A program made the translations under genes and the position numbers. Shown here one piece after another: positions 18,318 to 26,241 of a DNA stretch of 64,000 nucleotides; the stretch's first letter is position 1, and each line of letters starts with the position of its first letter. Location of the stretch: the NCBI RefSeq assembly GCF_001317345.1, contig NZ_JXCG01000001.1:372001-436000 (forward strand), given 5' to 3'. This stretch comes from Thermococcus sp. EP1. Its GTDB lineage: Archaea; Methanobacteriota_B; Thermococci; Thermococcales; Thermococcaceae. The notes below the pieces were generated by a model that saw only the letters and a program-made list of their open reading frames with translations, ran no database searches and had not been told where the DNA came from.

Positions 18318-18833
18318 ATGGTAGTCGAAAGAAAAATGACGAAGAAGTTTCTTGAAGATGCATATGCAGGAGAAAGCCAAGCGCATATGAGATATCTAAT
18401 TTTTGCGGATGTTGCTGAAAGGGAAGGATTCCCTAATATAGCAAAGCTCTTTAGAGCAATAGCTTTTGCTGAGCTTGTACATGCTAAAAATCATTATCAA
18501 GCACTTGGCAACATTAAGGACACTCCTAGCAACCTTCAGGTAGCAATAGATGGGGAGACTTTTGAAGTCGAAGAAATGTATCCAGTTTACAAAGCAACTG
18601 CTGAGCTCCAGGGTGAGAAAGAGGCTGTGAGGAGTACTCATTATGCCTTAGAGGCAGAAAAAATTCATGCAGAGCTTTACAAGGAAGCCAAAGAACTGGC
18701 GGAACAGAAAAAGGATCTTGAAATAAAGAAGGTCTACATATGTCCAGTATGCGGATACACGGTTATAGATGAGGCTCCTGAGTATTGTCCAGTATGCGGG
18801 GCTTCAAGAGAAAAGTTTGTAGTTTTTGAGTGA
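18318..18833 (+). CDS. Rubrerythrin
   Basis: A 171-residue protein with the N-terminal ferritin-like diiron domain ([24 protein letters not shown] and [10 protein letters not shown]) and a C-terminal rubredoxin domain with two Cys pairs (CPVCGYTV and CPVCGAS). It reduces hydrogen peroxide to water with electrons from rubredoxin. Length equals that of the P. furiosus protein. ATG 18318 is chosen over GTG 18309 because GGGGTGGT (18307-18314) is the ribosome binding site. It has its own promoter within the cluster. Confidence 0.95.
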   Translation: MVVERKMTKKFLEDAYAGESQAHMRYLIFADVAEREGFPNIAKLFRAIAFAELVHAKNHYQALGNIKDTPSNLQVAIDGETFEVEEMYPVYKATAELQGEKEAVRSTHYALEAEKIHAELYKEAKELAEQKKDLEIKKVYICPVCGYTVIDEAPEYCPVCGASREKFVVFE

Positions 18834-18867
18834 TCTTTCATTCTTTAACCATATTGGTTTGGAGCAC

Positions 18868-18893
18868 AAACTTTTTAAGGTCGATCTAATAAT
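18868..18893 (+). promoter_or_regulatory. Rubredoxin-SOR promoter with TCGATCTAATAAT element
   Basis: AACTTTTTAAGG is the TATA region (about 18869-18880). TCGATCTAATAAT (18881-18893) follows it, matching 11 of 13 positions of the element at the rubrerythrin promoter. Confidence 0.55.
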
Positions 18894-18909
18894 ATTAGGT
18901 GGTGGAAAC

Positions 18910-19074
18910 ATGGCAAAGTGGAAATGTATAGTATGTGGGTATATATACGATGAGGAAACAGGAGATCCAGATAGTGGAGTTAATCCAGGAACAAAGTTTG
19001 AGGAAATCCCAGATGATTGGGTATGCCCGCTCTGTGGGGCTCCAAAAGATATGTTTGAGAAGATAGAGGATTGA
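18910..19074 (+). CDS. Rubredoxin
   Basis: A 54-residue one-iron electron carrier that begins [15 protein letters not shown]. The four iron ligands are the Cys of C-x-x-C-G (C6, C9) and of CPLCGA near the C-terminus (C39, C42). It is nearly identical in layout to the well-known P. furiosus rubredoxin. The in-frame region upstream to 18826 is not coding, since TATA box and GGTGG site lie directly before ATG 18910. It passes electrons from the reductase at 17140 to superoxide reductase, rubrerythrin and FprA. Confidence 0.96.
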   Translation: MAKWKCIVCGYIYDEETGDPDSGVNPGTKFEEIPDDWVCPLCGAPKDMFEKIED

Positions 19075-19085
19075 GGTGATTGAAA

Positions 19086-19433
19086 ATGATTAGTGGAACT
19101 ATAAGAAGTGGGGATTGGAAAGGAGAAAAACATGTACCTGTTATAGAGTACAAAAAAGAAGATGATTTAGTAAAAGTAAAAGTTCAAGTTGGTAAGGAAA
19201 TTCCACATCCAAATACTCCTGAACATCATATAGCTTGGATTGAACTTTATTTCCACCCAGAGGGTGAGAACTTTCCTATACTTGTTGGCAGGGCAGAATT
19301 TGCAAACCACACAGATCCCCTAACAGAGCCCATAGCTAAATTCTTCTTTAAGACGACTAAAAAAGGGAAGCTTCATGCTTTAAGCTATTGTAATATTCAT
19401 GGTCTCTGGGAAAATGAGATTGTATTTGAGTGA
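19086..19433 (+). CDS. Superoxide reductase (neelaredoxin type)
   Basis: A 115-residue mononuclear iron enzyme that reduces superoxide to hydrogen peroxide without making O2. All ligands are visible: E14 and H16 (GEKHVP), H41 and H47 (IPHPNTPEHH), and C102 and H105 near the C-terminus (SYCNIHG). There is no N-terminal desulforedoxin domain. ATG 19086 is preceded by GAGGTGAT that overlaps the rubredoxin stop; a TTG at 19080 in frame is not used. It is co-transcribed with rubredoxin, its electron donor. Confidence 0.96.
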   Translation: MISGTIRSGDWKGEKHVPVIEYKKEDDLVKVKVQVGKEIPHPNTPEHHIAWIELYFHPEGENFPILVGRAEFANHTDPLTEPIAKFFFKTTKKGKLHALSYCNIHGLWENEIVFE

Positions 19434-19450
19434 TTTTTCTTAAACTTTTT
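19434..19450 (+). terminator. T-rich tract after superoxide reductase
   Basis: TTTTTCTTAAACTTTTTT-like pyrimidine-rich sequence after the stop likely ends the rubredoxin-SOR transcript; the next gene has its own TATA-like ATTTATTTACTT near 19468. Confidence 0.35.
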
Positions 19451-19520
19451 TCAAGATATCCGGAAGATTTATTTACTTTTCTGTATAAACATAATAGTCA
19501 AAGACGTGGATGATGAGAAC

Positions 19521-20141
19521 ATGGTTGACCAATATCAAATCTTCATGAGTGTTGGTGGTATTTTGGTGCTTGCGGGAATTTTTCTTACATGGAACTTATC
19601 ACAGCAAATAGAAAAAGTAAGGCTCAGAGGTAGGCGACTCTCTCGCTATATTCTTCTTGGAGGGATTTTAACGTCGCTTGGATTTATCGCTACCATGTTT
19701 GAGATTCATGAAGCCGTCATAAGTGTTGCGATTCTCTTGGGACCTGCCATGATAGCATATTCCCTCTCCGAGAGTAAGCTTGTGAAAGCAACTTGGACAA
19801 TGCTCTTGCAAATAGTGCTTATAATGGCCTCTACAGTTTTTGTTGAGGAGAAAGGATTTTATGTCGTTGAATTGGGGTCCTCAGTTTCCTTGATTCTACT
19901 TATTAATGCAATTGCAGGATACATTAGAACGCCAGAAAATTACAAAACACTCGCAAAAATTTCCTCTTGGGTATTCGTGATCTTTATCTGGCTCAATGCA
20001 CTTCAATCTACTAGAACAATGGCCCCAGTAGTCTATTTGTTGTCGCTCGTCATTTGGATTTATACTCTTGTGAGATTGCACTATGTAGCTAGAATCCGAT
20101 TTAGCAATCTCGAGATAGAATCTCAGTATACCCGTGAATAG
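19521..20141 (+). CDS. Uncharacterised seven-helix membrane protein
   Basis: A 206-residue protein with about six or seven predicted hydrophobic helices and short charged loops. It has no Cys clusters, no obvious catalytic residues and few His residues (one in EIHEAVIS within a helix border). I do not recognise the family. ATG 19521 is preceded by GATGATGAG; an upstream GTG at 19506 would add five residues. It has its own promoter and lies between superoxide reductase and a ferritin-like gene, so a link to redox or metal stress is possible by context only. Confidence 0.7.
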   Translation: MVDQYQIFMSVGGILVLAGIFLTWNLSQQIEKVRLRGRRLSRYILLGGILTSLGFIATMFEIHEAVISVAILLGPAMIAYSLSESKLVKATWTMLLQIVLIMASTVFVEEKGFYVVELGSSVSLILLINAIAGYIRTPENYKTLAKISSWVFVIFIWLNALQSTRTMAPVVYLLSLVIWIYTLVRLHYVARIRFSNLEIESQYTRE

Positions 20142-20235
20142 TTTTTTGTTATTTAAAAACCTCATCAAATGGAAAGGTTTTAGTATAAGGGGGTTCTATT
20201 AGATAATATCAGGTTTTTGAAATGAGGTGAGAGAA

Positions 20236-20757
20236 ATGGTAGTTGATATGGATATGGGGATCCCTCTTGAGAGGGTAAATGAATTCTCCCTTAAGGAACT
20301 TTTGGGAATGGCTATAAAGGCCGAAATTGGGGCAAGGGATTTTTATAGAAGCATGGCTGAGAATGTGGGTGTAGAAACCTTAAAAAAGAAGCTTGAGTTC
20401 CTTGCAGGTGAAGAGGAAAAGCATGAGGAGTTTTTAAGAAAGCTTTATGCTCAGTCTTTCCCGGGAGAAGATATTGTATTTCCGAAAGAACATGTAGGAC
20501 CTGAGTTGAAACCGGTTTTAGAGAAAGTTAAAGATGTTCACGATATATTAGAGCTTATTCGTTGGGCAATGGAGGCCGAAAGAATAGCTAAAGAGTTTTA
20601 TTCAAAGCTTGAAGATATGACGGAAGACAATGCTAAAAAAGGCCTTCTTAGGTATCTTGCTTCTATGGAAAATACTCACTACTTCATCCTGAAGACAGAG
20701 TACGACCTTCTCCTTGACTGGGAGATGTACTCTCAAATGATGCATGTTGGTCCATAA
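20236..20757 (+). CDS. Ferritin-like diiron protein 2
   Basis: A 173-residue helical protein with the two-repeat diiron pattern: AEIGARDFY and GEEEKHEEF, then AMEAERIAKEFY and SMENTHYF. ExxH motifs place it in the rubrerythrin-like branch; no rubredoxin domain is present. It resembles the proteins at 16588 and 26242 in layout. ATG 20236 follows GAGGTGA (20224-20230), so GTG 20227 is not used. Function is probably peroxide or iron handling; the ZIP transporter follows 60 bp downstream. Confidence 0.8.
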   Translation: MVVDMDMGIPLERVNEFSLKELLGMAIKAEIGARDFYRSMAENVGVETLKKKLEFLAGEEEKHEEFLRKLYAQSFPGEDIVFPKEHVGPELKPVLEKVKDVHDILELIRWAMEAERIAKEFYSKLEDMTEDNAKKGLLRYLASMENTHYFILKTEYDLLLDWEMYSQMMHVGP

Positions 20758-20817
20758 TCCTTTGTTTTTGGCAATTTTATAATATTTCAACATTTTATTT
20801 ATTAGGGTGGGCTAAAA

Positions 20818-21627
20818 GTGTTAGAGAACTCTATTGCAGGACTTGGAGAGTACCTACTCAACATATCTGGGGGTAATCTCATAGTAGTCTCTTTCTATGC
20901 GGGTCTCTTTGTAGCAATAATGACTACATTGGGTTCTTTATTGGCCATATTCTACAATAAACTGCCAGATTGGGGAATTGATGTGAGTCTATCTTTTGCT
21001 GCTGGAGTCATGATTGTGGCTAGTTTCACCAGCTTAATACTACCAGCGATTGAATTTACAAATAGTTTTACTCCAGCAGGAATTGGAATACTTTTAGGAA
21101 TATTGCTTATCTATGCTATAGACAGGTTTATACCTCATGAACATCTGGTTAAGGGATATGAGGGTCCGAAAGAGCTGAAGGATAGGCTCAGAGTGGTTTG
21201 GCTCATAGTTCTTGCTGTTGTAATTCACAATCTTCCTGAAGGCCTTGCAGTGGGCACTTCAATAGTCTTTGATCTAAGGACCGGTATTATCACAGCTATA
21301 GCGATAGGTATTCAAGATTTTCCTGAGGGAGCGGTGATTTCTCTTCCTCTTGCAACTCTCCAAAAGAAACGGCTCCAACCAATTCTAATGGGGAGTTTAA
21401 GTGGTGTAGCGGAAATGATCATGGTGCTTGTTGGTGCACTCTTCTTTACAACATTTCGCAGTCTCCTTCCTTACGGTTTGGGCCTAGCAGGGGGGGCAAT
21501 GCTTTACGTAACTGTGAAAGAAATGATTCCGGAGATATACAAAAGGGAGGAAAATGAGCTTTATGTAACCCTTGGATTCTTCATTGGCTTCTATGTAATG
21601 CTCTTCTTGGATTCTATGCTAGGTTAG
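20818..21627 (+). CDS. ZIP-family divalent metal transporter
   Basis: A 269-residue membrane protein with about eight helices. The metal-site motifs of ZIP/GufA-type transporters are clear: HNLPEGLAVG in TM4 and QDFPEGAVISLP in TM5. A short cytoplasmic loop with HEH near residue 106 may bind metal. ZIP proteins import Zn2+, Fe2+ or Mn2+; the metal cannot be told. The start is GTG with AGGGTGGG about 8 bp upstream and no ATG nearby. Placement among ferritin-like genes suggests iron or manganese supply. Confidence 0.87.
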   Translation: MLENSIAGLGEYLLNISGGNLIVVSFYAGLFVAIMTTLGSLLAIFYNKLPDWGIDVSLSFAAGVMIVASFTSLILPAIEFTNSFTPAGIGILLGILLIYAIDRFIPHEHLVKGYEGPKELKDRLRVVWLIVLAVVIHNLPEGLAVGTSIVFDLRTGIITAIAIGIQDFPEGAVISLPLATLQKKRLQPILMGSLSGVAEMIMVLVGALFFTTFRSLLPYGLGLAGGAMLYVTVKEMIPEIYKREENELYVTLGFFIGFYVMLFLDSMLG

Positions 21628-21664
21628 TTCGAACTCTATACTTTTACTTTTAATTTTTCGAAAA

Positions 21665-21677
21665 GTTTATTAAAATG
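21665..21677 (+). promoter_or_regulatory. Promoter of the osmoprotectant ABC operon
   Basis: GTTTATTAAAATG is TATA-like and lies about 35 bp before the ATG. A perfect 8-bp palindrome GTTCGAAC is nearby at about 21627-21634 but has no known regulator. Confidence 0.45.
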
Positions 21678-21706
21678 CTCGAACAATATAGTAAAGGTGT
21701 GTAAGA

Positions 21707-22609
21707 ATGCACAAATCAGCTGCTTTGATTGTAGGAAGCTTGGTTTTGGTTTCTTTTCTAAGTGGGTGCATAAGTGAAAAAGAAGAAGTCCCTACAATAG
21801 TTATTGGCTCTAAACCATTCAATGAACAGTACATTTTGGCCCATATGATAGCTCTCCTCTTAGAGAATAATGGCTATAAGGCTGAGGTAAAAGAGGGGCT
21901 TGGTGGGACACTAGTAAATTATGAAGCATTGAAGAAGGGCCAAATTCATATTTATGTTGAGTACACTGGAACAGCATACAATAATATCCTTAAACTTGAT
22001 CCTCCAGAAAATTGGGATCCTGATTATGTATATGAGAAGAGTAAAGAGGAAATGCTCAGTCGTGATGGTGTTTTAACGGTTGTAAAATTAGGTTTTAGAG
22101 ACGACTATGCGATAGCTGTGAAGAAAGAATTTGCTGAGAAAAACGGCCTTCAAAAGTTGAGTGATTTAGCTCCATATGCTCCCAACATGGTTTTGGGTAC
22201 AGATCCAGAATTTGCTACGAGACCAGACGGGTTGCCGAGGATTAAAGAGGTATATGGTTTCACATTTGGGGATGTTAAACAGATGGAACCCACATTAATG
22301 TATGAAGCTATAAAGAACGACCAAGTAGATGCAATTTCTGCTTACACCACAGATGCACGTGTTGATCTATTTGGTCTTAAGATACTTGAGGACGATAAAG
22401 GTGCCTTACCTCCCTATGATGCAGTTATACTTGTAAAGAAAGATTTTGCTGACAAATATCCTGAAATTATTGAAATTCTTAAGAAACTTGAGGGACTTAT
22501 CGATACTGACACAATGAGAGTATTGAACTACAAATACGATGTAGAGAAAAAAGATGCTAGGGAGATAGCAAAAGAGTTTTTAATCGAAAAGGGCCTTATA
22601 AGTGGCTGA
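21707..22609 (+). CDS. Osmoprotectant (glycine betaine/choline-type) ABC transporter, binding lipoprotein
   Basis: A 300-residue extracellular substrate-binding protein of the OpuC/ProX type. A lipoprotein signal ends in LSGC with the anchored Cys near residue 21. The mature part starts with [17 protein letters not shown], the hallmark of this family, and includes [10 protein letters not shown] and [10 protein letters not shown]. It is the first gene of a four-gene operon with ATPase and two permeases. Substrate could be glycine betaine, choline, carnitine or a similar compatible solute. A short T-rich spacer separates it from the ATPase gene. Confidence 0.9.
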   Translation: MHKSAALIVGSLVLVSFLSGCISEKEEVPTIVIGSKPFNEQYILAHMIALLLENNGYKAEVKEGLGGTLVNYEALKKGQIHIYVEYTGTAYNNILKLDPPENWDPDYVYEKSKEEMLSRDGVLTVVKLGFRDDYAIAVKKEFAEKNGLQKLSDLAPYAPNMVLGTDPEFATRPDGLPRIKEVYGFTFGDVKQMEPTLMYEAIKNDQVDAISAYTTDARVDLFGLKILEDDKGALPPYDAVILVKKDFADKYPEIIEILKKLEGLIDTDTMRVLNYKYDVEKKDAREIAKEFLIEKGLISG

Positions 22610-22635
22610 TTTTTCTTTCCTTTTTGGTGAGGGAC

Positions 22636-23730
22636 ATGCTCTTTAATAAAATAGAAAATGTTAAACTCAAAAATGTGACAAAACGTTATGGGAATTTTAA
22701 AGCTGTTGATAACGTTAGTCTAGAAGTAGTTGGAGGTGAGCTTCTTATACTAATTGGACCAAGCGGTTCAGGGAAGACAACACTTTTGAGAACTATAAAT
22801 AGACTTGTCGAGCCAGATGAAGGTGAGATCTTCATAAACGGGAAAAATGTGAAAGAATTTGATGTGGTGGAACTTAGGAGAAGTATAGGCTATGTAATTC
22901 AACAGATCGGTCTTTTTCCACATATGACAGTTAAAGAAAATATTGCTCTTCTTCCAAGACTTGAAGGATGGAGTGAGGAGGAAATTGAAAATAGAGTGAA
23001 TGAACTTTTAGATCTTGTTGCCCTTCCAAGAGAGTTTGCTAACCGTTATCCTCATCAGCTAAGTGGAGGGCAGCAACAGCGTGTTGGTCTTGCTAGGGCG
23101 TTGGCTTTAAACCCGCCCTTACTTCTAATGGATGAACCATTTGGTGCTTTGGATCCTATCTTAAGGAAACAGCTTCAAGAGGAGTTTGCTAAGATAAAAG
23201 AGACCCTCGGGAGAACAATAGTGTTTGTAACACACGATATAGAAGAGGCCTTTAGACTAGGAGATAGAATTGCTATAATGAGGAAAGGTAAGCTTATTCA
23301 AGTTGGATATCCTGATGAACTGGTTTTAAATCCAGCCAACGAGTTTGTGGCTAGACTTGTAAATGCTGATAAAAAGTTTAAGCATCTTGACACTCTAAAA
23401 GTCAGGGACCTAATGATGCCTGTTGAACCTTATTTGGTGGAAGCTGGAGGGAAAAATCAGTTAATAAAATGGATGAAAGAAAAGGATGTTGAATTTGCTG
23501 TTCTCGTTGATAGAGGAGTGTTAAAAGGGATCGTAGAGCTTAAGACACTCTTGATCTCAAAAGATTTGGAGAAGGTAATTAAACAGCCCATGACGTTTTC
23601 GCCAGAGGACTCACTAGCTTCTGCTCTCGCTGAGATGAAAATGAAAAACACCTTTTTGGGTATTGTAGTGAAAAGAGAGAGACCGGTGGGGATACTCCTT
23701 GCAAGTGAAGTACTTCTAAAACTTTTGTGA
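22636..23730 (+). CDS. Osmoprotectant ABC transporter ATPase with CBS domains
   Basis: A 364-residue ATP-binding subunit. Walker A GPSGSGKTT, Q-loop VIQQIGLF, signature LSGGQQQRVGLARAL, Walker B LLLMDEPFGALD and the H-loop VTHDIEEA are all intact. From about residue 255 to the end there are two CBS domains (VRDLMMPVEPYLV and KQPMTFSPEDSLA), which in OpuA/OpuC transporters sense ionic strength. ATG 22636 follows GGTGAGG; the upstream TTG is not used. It ends 9 bp before the permease gene. Confidence 0.92.
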   Translation: MLFNKIENVKLKNVTKRYGNFKAVDNVSLEVVGGELLILIGPSGSGKTTLLRTINRLVEPDEGEIFINGKNVKEFDVVELRRSIGYVIQQIGLFPHMTVKENIALLPRLEGWSEEEIENRVNELLDLVALPREFANRYPHQLSGGQQQRVGLARALALNPPLLLMDEPFGALDPILRKQLQEEFAKIKETLGRTIVFVTHDIEEAFRLGDRIAIMRKGKLIQVGYPDELVLNPANEFVARLVNADKKFKHLDTLKVRDLMMPVEPYLVEAGGKNQLIKWMKEKDVEFAVLVDRGVLKGIVELKTLLISKDLEKVIKQPMTFSPEDSLASALAEMKMKNTFLGIVVKRERPVGILLASEVLLKLL

Positions 23731-23739
23731 GGGAAAGAA

Positions 23740-24372
23740 ATGGACGTTCAGTGGGTGTGGGAGAGTCAAAAGCTAACTCAGAGAACGATAGAGCATCTGA
23801 GAATATTTAGTATCTCTTTGTTATTGGCTATACTCATAGGTGTTGCTTTAGGCCTATTCCTTTATCGTAGACCAAAACTTGCTTCATTAACTCTGAATAT
23901 ACTAAATGTGGTTGAAACAATCCCAACATTGGCTCTTCTTGTATTATTTCTTCCTATCTTGGGTATTGGAGAAAAACCTACTATAGCAGCTTCTGTACTC
24001 TATTCTATCCTCCCTATAGCGAGAAACACTTACACTGGATTAACAACGGTTGAGAGAAGTTACTTGGAGGTTGCTGAGGCAATAGGTCTAAGTGATAGGG
24101 AAATATTGATGAAGGTGAGGTTTCCATTGGCTTTACCTTTAATTGCAGCTGGGGTTAGGATAGCTGTCGTTTTTACGATGGGTGTGGTGACATTGGGTGG
24201 CCTGATAGCTGCTGGAGGTCTTGGGGCTCCAATTCAGACAGGCATCCACCTCTATGATAAGGAAATAATAATTGTCGCTGGTCTGTGGGTGGGAATCCTT
24301 GCGTTACTCTTAGACGGTATTGCAGCTTTGATTGAAAAGTACTTAAGGAGGCGTTATCGTGGTGGGGATTGA
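23740..24372 (+). CDS. Osmoprotectant ABC transporter permease 1
   Basis: A 210-residue membrane protein with about five or six helices. The binding-protein-dependent permease loop that contacts the ATPase is EVAEAIGLSDREILMKVRFPLALP. It has the family's VVETIPTLALLVLFLP near helix three. It overlaps the next permease by about 14 bp. Together with the paralogous permease it forms a heterodimeric pore. Confidence 0.9.
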   Translation: MDVQWVWESQKLTQRTIEHLRIFSISLLLAILIGVALGLFLYRRPKLASLTLNILNVVETIPTLALLVLFLPILGIGEKPTIAASVLYSILPIARNTYTGLTTVERSYLEVAEAIGLSDREILMKVRFPLALPLIAAGVRIAVVFTMGVVTLGGLIAAGGLGAPIQTGIHLYDKEIIIVAGLWVGILALLLDGIAALIEKYLRRRYRGGD

Positions 24373-24976
24373 AAGAATTTTAAGTGCTTTCAGTGAACAC
24401 ATTGTTCTAACGTACGTCTCACTCTTTGTAAGTATCTCGGTTGGAATTCCTCTTGCAGTACTGGCACTTAAAAGCAAAAGACTTGCATCGATCATAATGG
24501 GGTTTGCGAACTTGGTACAGGCCATTCCCAGCTTTGCTGTTGTTGCAATAGTGGTGCCACTTCTTGGCATAGGGTTCACTCCTGCAATCTTTGCAATATT
24601 TCTCAGGGCCCTGCTTCCAATAGTCAAAAACACCTATGTGGGTCTTAGTGAGGTAGATGAAGCTATGATTGATGCCGCTGAGGGTATAGGGTTAACTGAA
24701 TGGGAGATAATTCGCCATGTTCGCTTTCCCCATGCCTATCCAGCAATGTTTGCAGGTATAAAATTCGCAGCAGTTTTAGCTAACTCAATAGCAATCTTAA
24801 CGGCTATAATTGGTTCTGGCGGTCTTGGAAGGCTGGTTTTTGAGGGTTTGGCAAGCTTTAACACAGATAAAATCTTAGCAGGCTCAATTCCTGCTATTCT
24901 TATGGCAGTTTTTATAGATGTAAGTTTCTCTTATGTTGAGAAGAAGATAACTCCTGAGGGAATTGGGAGTGAATGA
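24359..24976 (+). CDS. Osmoprotectant ABC transporter permease 2
   Basis: A 205-residue paralogue of the upstream permease with the same fold, including LVQAIPSFAVVAIVVPLLG and the coupling loop DAAEGIGLTEWEIIRHVRFP. The start is one of two tandem GTG codons (24359 or 24362) behind AAGGAGG (24346-24352), inside the end of the preceding gene. It closes the operon. Confidence 0.88.
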   Translation: MVGIERILSAFSEHIVLTYVSLFVSISVGIPLAVLALKSKRLASIIMGFANLVQAIPSFAVVAIVVPLLGIGFTPAIFAIFLRALLPIVKNTYVGLSEVDEAMIDAAEGIGLTEWEIIRHVRFPHAYPAMFAGIKFAAVLANSIAILTAIIGSGGLGRLVFEGLASFNTDKILAGSIPAILMAVFIDVSFSYVEKKITPEGIGSE

Positions 24977-24995
24977 TACTCTTCTCTAGCTGGTC

Positions 24996-25030
24996 TTTTC
25001 CCTACCCTTTAGGGCAAGGCTTTCAAAAGA
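24996..25030 (+). mobile_element. Possible decayed right end of an IS200/IS605-type element
   Basis: CCTTTAGGGCAAGGCTTTC with a short CCCT/AGGG hairpin resembles the right-end hairpin of archaeal IS200/IS605 elements. It matches 19 of 24 positions with a stretch at 56177-56200. No transposase gene or left end is visible, so it is at most a scar. Confidence 0.3.
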
Positions 25031-25107
25031 AAAAAGTAATGGGCTTTAAAGTAGATGGTTACTCCTAGAAAATAAAAATAATCCTGGAAGCTCAATATTC
25101 TCTAACT

Positions 25108-25554
25108 TCAATCTTTATGCTTTTCTATGAGTTCCTTTAGAAGTTTGTGGTGCTCCTTTTCATTTTCAACAAGAGCTTCTGCTAGTCCTTTAAAGAGGGG
25201 ATGAGTCATCTTTTCGGCCATTTTTTGATATGTTTCGATCATATCCTTTTCAATTTCAAGATGCATTTCGGCAAATCTCTTTACAAGAAAACCCTGTTCT
25301 TTGCCCATTTCTATCTCCATAGGCTCTTTAACATGTTCATACCCTTTTCTCACTTTTTCGAGCTCTTTTTGTGCTTCTAGAATAGCTTTCATCAAGTGTT
25401 TATGGACAATTGTGTCAACAGCTATCTTACTTACAACCGCCTCAACATCTGTGTACTTCAAACCTTGGCCTCTTAATTTCGCAAGCCCTTCAGTATAGCT
25501 TTTAGCAGCTTCATTCTCAACATCCGCTGCTTTTTTTACAAGAGGTTCGACCAT
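25108..25554 (-). CDS. Ferritin-like protein 3
   Basis: A 148-residue all-helical protein with candidate diiron residues VENEAAKSY, VHKHLMKAI, EMHLEIEKDMIETY and NEKEHHKLL. The ExxH motifs are shifted relative to rubrerythrin (HKH and EKEHH), so it is a divergent member of the ferritin-like superfamily. ATG 25554 follows GTGGTGA; the GTG at 25566 is not used. It stands alone on the minus strand, convergent with the transporter operon. Role in iron storage, peroxide reduction or another diiron reaction is open. Confidence 0.68.
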   Translation of the reverse strand: MVEPLVKKAADVENEAAKSYTEGLAKLRGQGLKYTDVEAVVSKIAVDTIVHKHLMKAILEAQKELEKVRKGYEHVKEPMEIEMGKEQGFLVKRFAEMHLEIEKDMIETYQKMAEKMTHPLFKGLAEALVENEKEHHKLLKELIEKHKD

Positions 25555-25566
25555 CGGAATCACCAC

Positions 25567-25809
25567 TTCGTATTATCGTATTTGGAAGTTATATATTTTT
25601 CTCACTGGGGGATGAAGAAGACTCAAAGTCCATAGTGAAAACTCGATATTGTTTGAGAAACTCCCCAAATAAGTTCGAGAACGTATATAGAAATTATCTT
25701 CGCATAAGACATGTTACAGAAGACTTGGTTTGAAGCCTTGTTTAAAAAATAAAGTACAAAGATCTTCCAATAGGGCGATTGTCTGGATTTTTGAAGCTTC
25801 TTGGAGGTA
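25567..25809. other. 243-bp spacer without gene
   Basis: No coding sequence is visible, and specifically no piece of an encapsulin shell gene. It should carry the promoter of ferritin-like gene 3 (minus strand) and the end of the next transcript. Confidence 0.6.
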
Positions 25810-26154
25810 TTATCTTTTGGGCGGGAAGACCTCTTCCGAAAGGGAGGGGTAGTTCACTTCTGTTTTAATTCCCGTTAATTCTTCAACTTCTTCGAAACCA
25901 TCCTTAAGTTCATTAAGCTGTTCAGGATCTAGATTAAGCAGAAGAGCCATGAACTCTCCTACATGGGCTTTTTCTTCTTTTGCCACATCTAAAAATACTT
26001 TCTTTATGTTTTCGTCTTCTATTAATGTTGCAAATTGTTCATAGAATGTTATGGCATCTAGTTCTGCGATGATGGCCCATCTTAGGGCCTGAGCAATTTC
26101 TTCTTTTGATAGGGATTTTTCACGAGATATCGAAATAGGGTTTAATCCCAACAT
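25810..26154 (-). CDS. Encapsulated-ferritin-type protein (single-repeat ferritin-like), shell-less
   Basis: A 114-residue half-ferritin: one helix pair with AIIAELDAITFYEQ and DVAKEEKAHVGEFMALLLNL. This is the pattern of encapsulated ferritins, which form an active site only as dimers. In P. furiosus this domain is fused to the N-terminus of the encapsulin shell protein. Here the reading frame stops soon after the ferritin part (tail ends in VFPPKR) and no shell gene lies nearby. ATG 26154 follows GGTGAT. Likely a ferroxidase; its packaging partner, if any, must be encoded elsewhere. Confidence 0.78.
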   Translation of the reverse strand: MLGLNPISISREKSLSKEEIAQALRWAIIAELDAITFYEQFATLIEDENIKKVFLDVAKEEKAHVGEFMALLLNLDPEQLNELKDGFEEVEELTGIKTEVNYPSLSEEVFPPKR

Positions 26155-26241
26155 ATCTATCACCGATTTTATTTAGTTTTCAAACTAGATAAGTTTTTTC
26201 TCTAGAAATTCACATGTTCTTTTCGAAAATCTCCTCTTGGA

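Noticed and set aside
18826-18909. N-terminal extension of rubredoxin
   Set aside because: The region contains the promoter, and rubredoxin of this order starts MAKW.
19509-19525. C-box-like ATGATGA before the membrane protein gene
   Set aside because: No D box follows at a suitable distance; it works as a ribosome binding site.
21627-21634. GTTCGAAC as SurR site upstream of the osmoprotectant operon
   Set aside because: The spacer has two bases, not three, and no link to sulfur response is expected.
16487-25650. The 13-mer AAAACTCGATATT occurs at 16487-16499 and 25638-25650, both near ferritin-like genes
   Set aside because: Many 13-mers are expected to occur twice in 64 kb of AT-rich DNA, and their placement relative to the promoters differs.
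25567-25809. Possible remnant of an encapsulin shell gene beside the half-ferritin
   Set aside because: No frame in either strand resembles the HK97 fold; the region is plain spacer.
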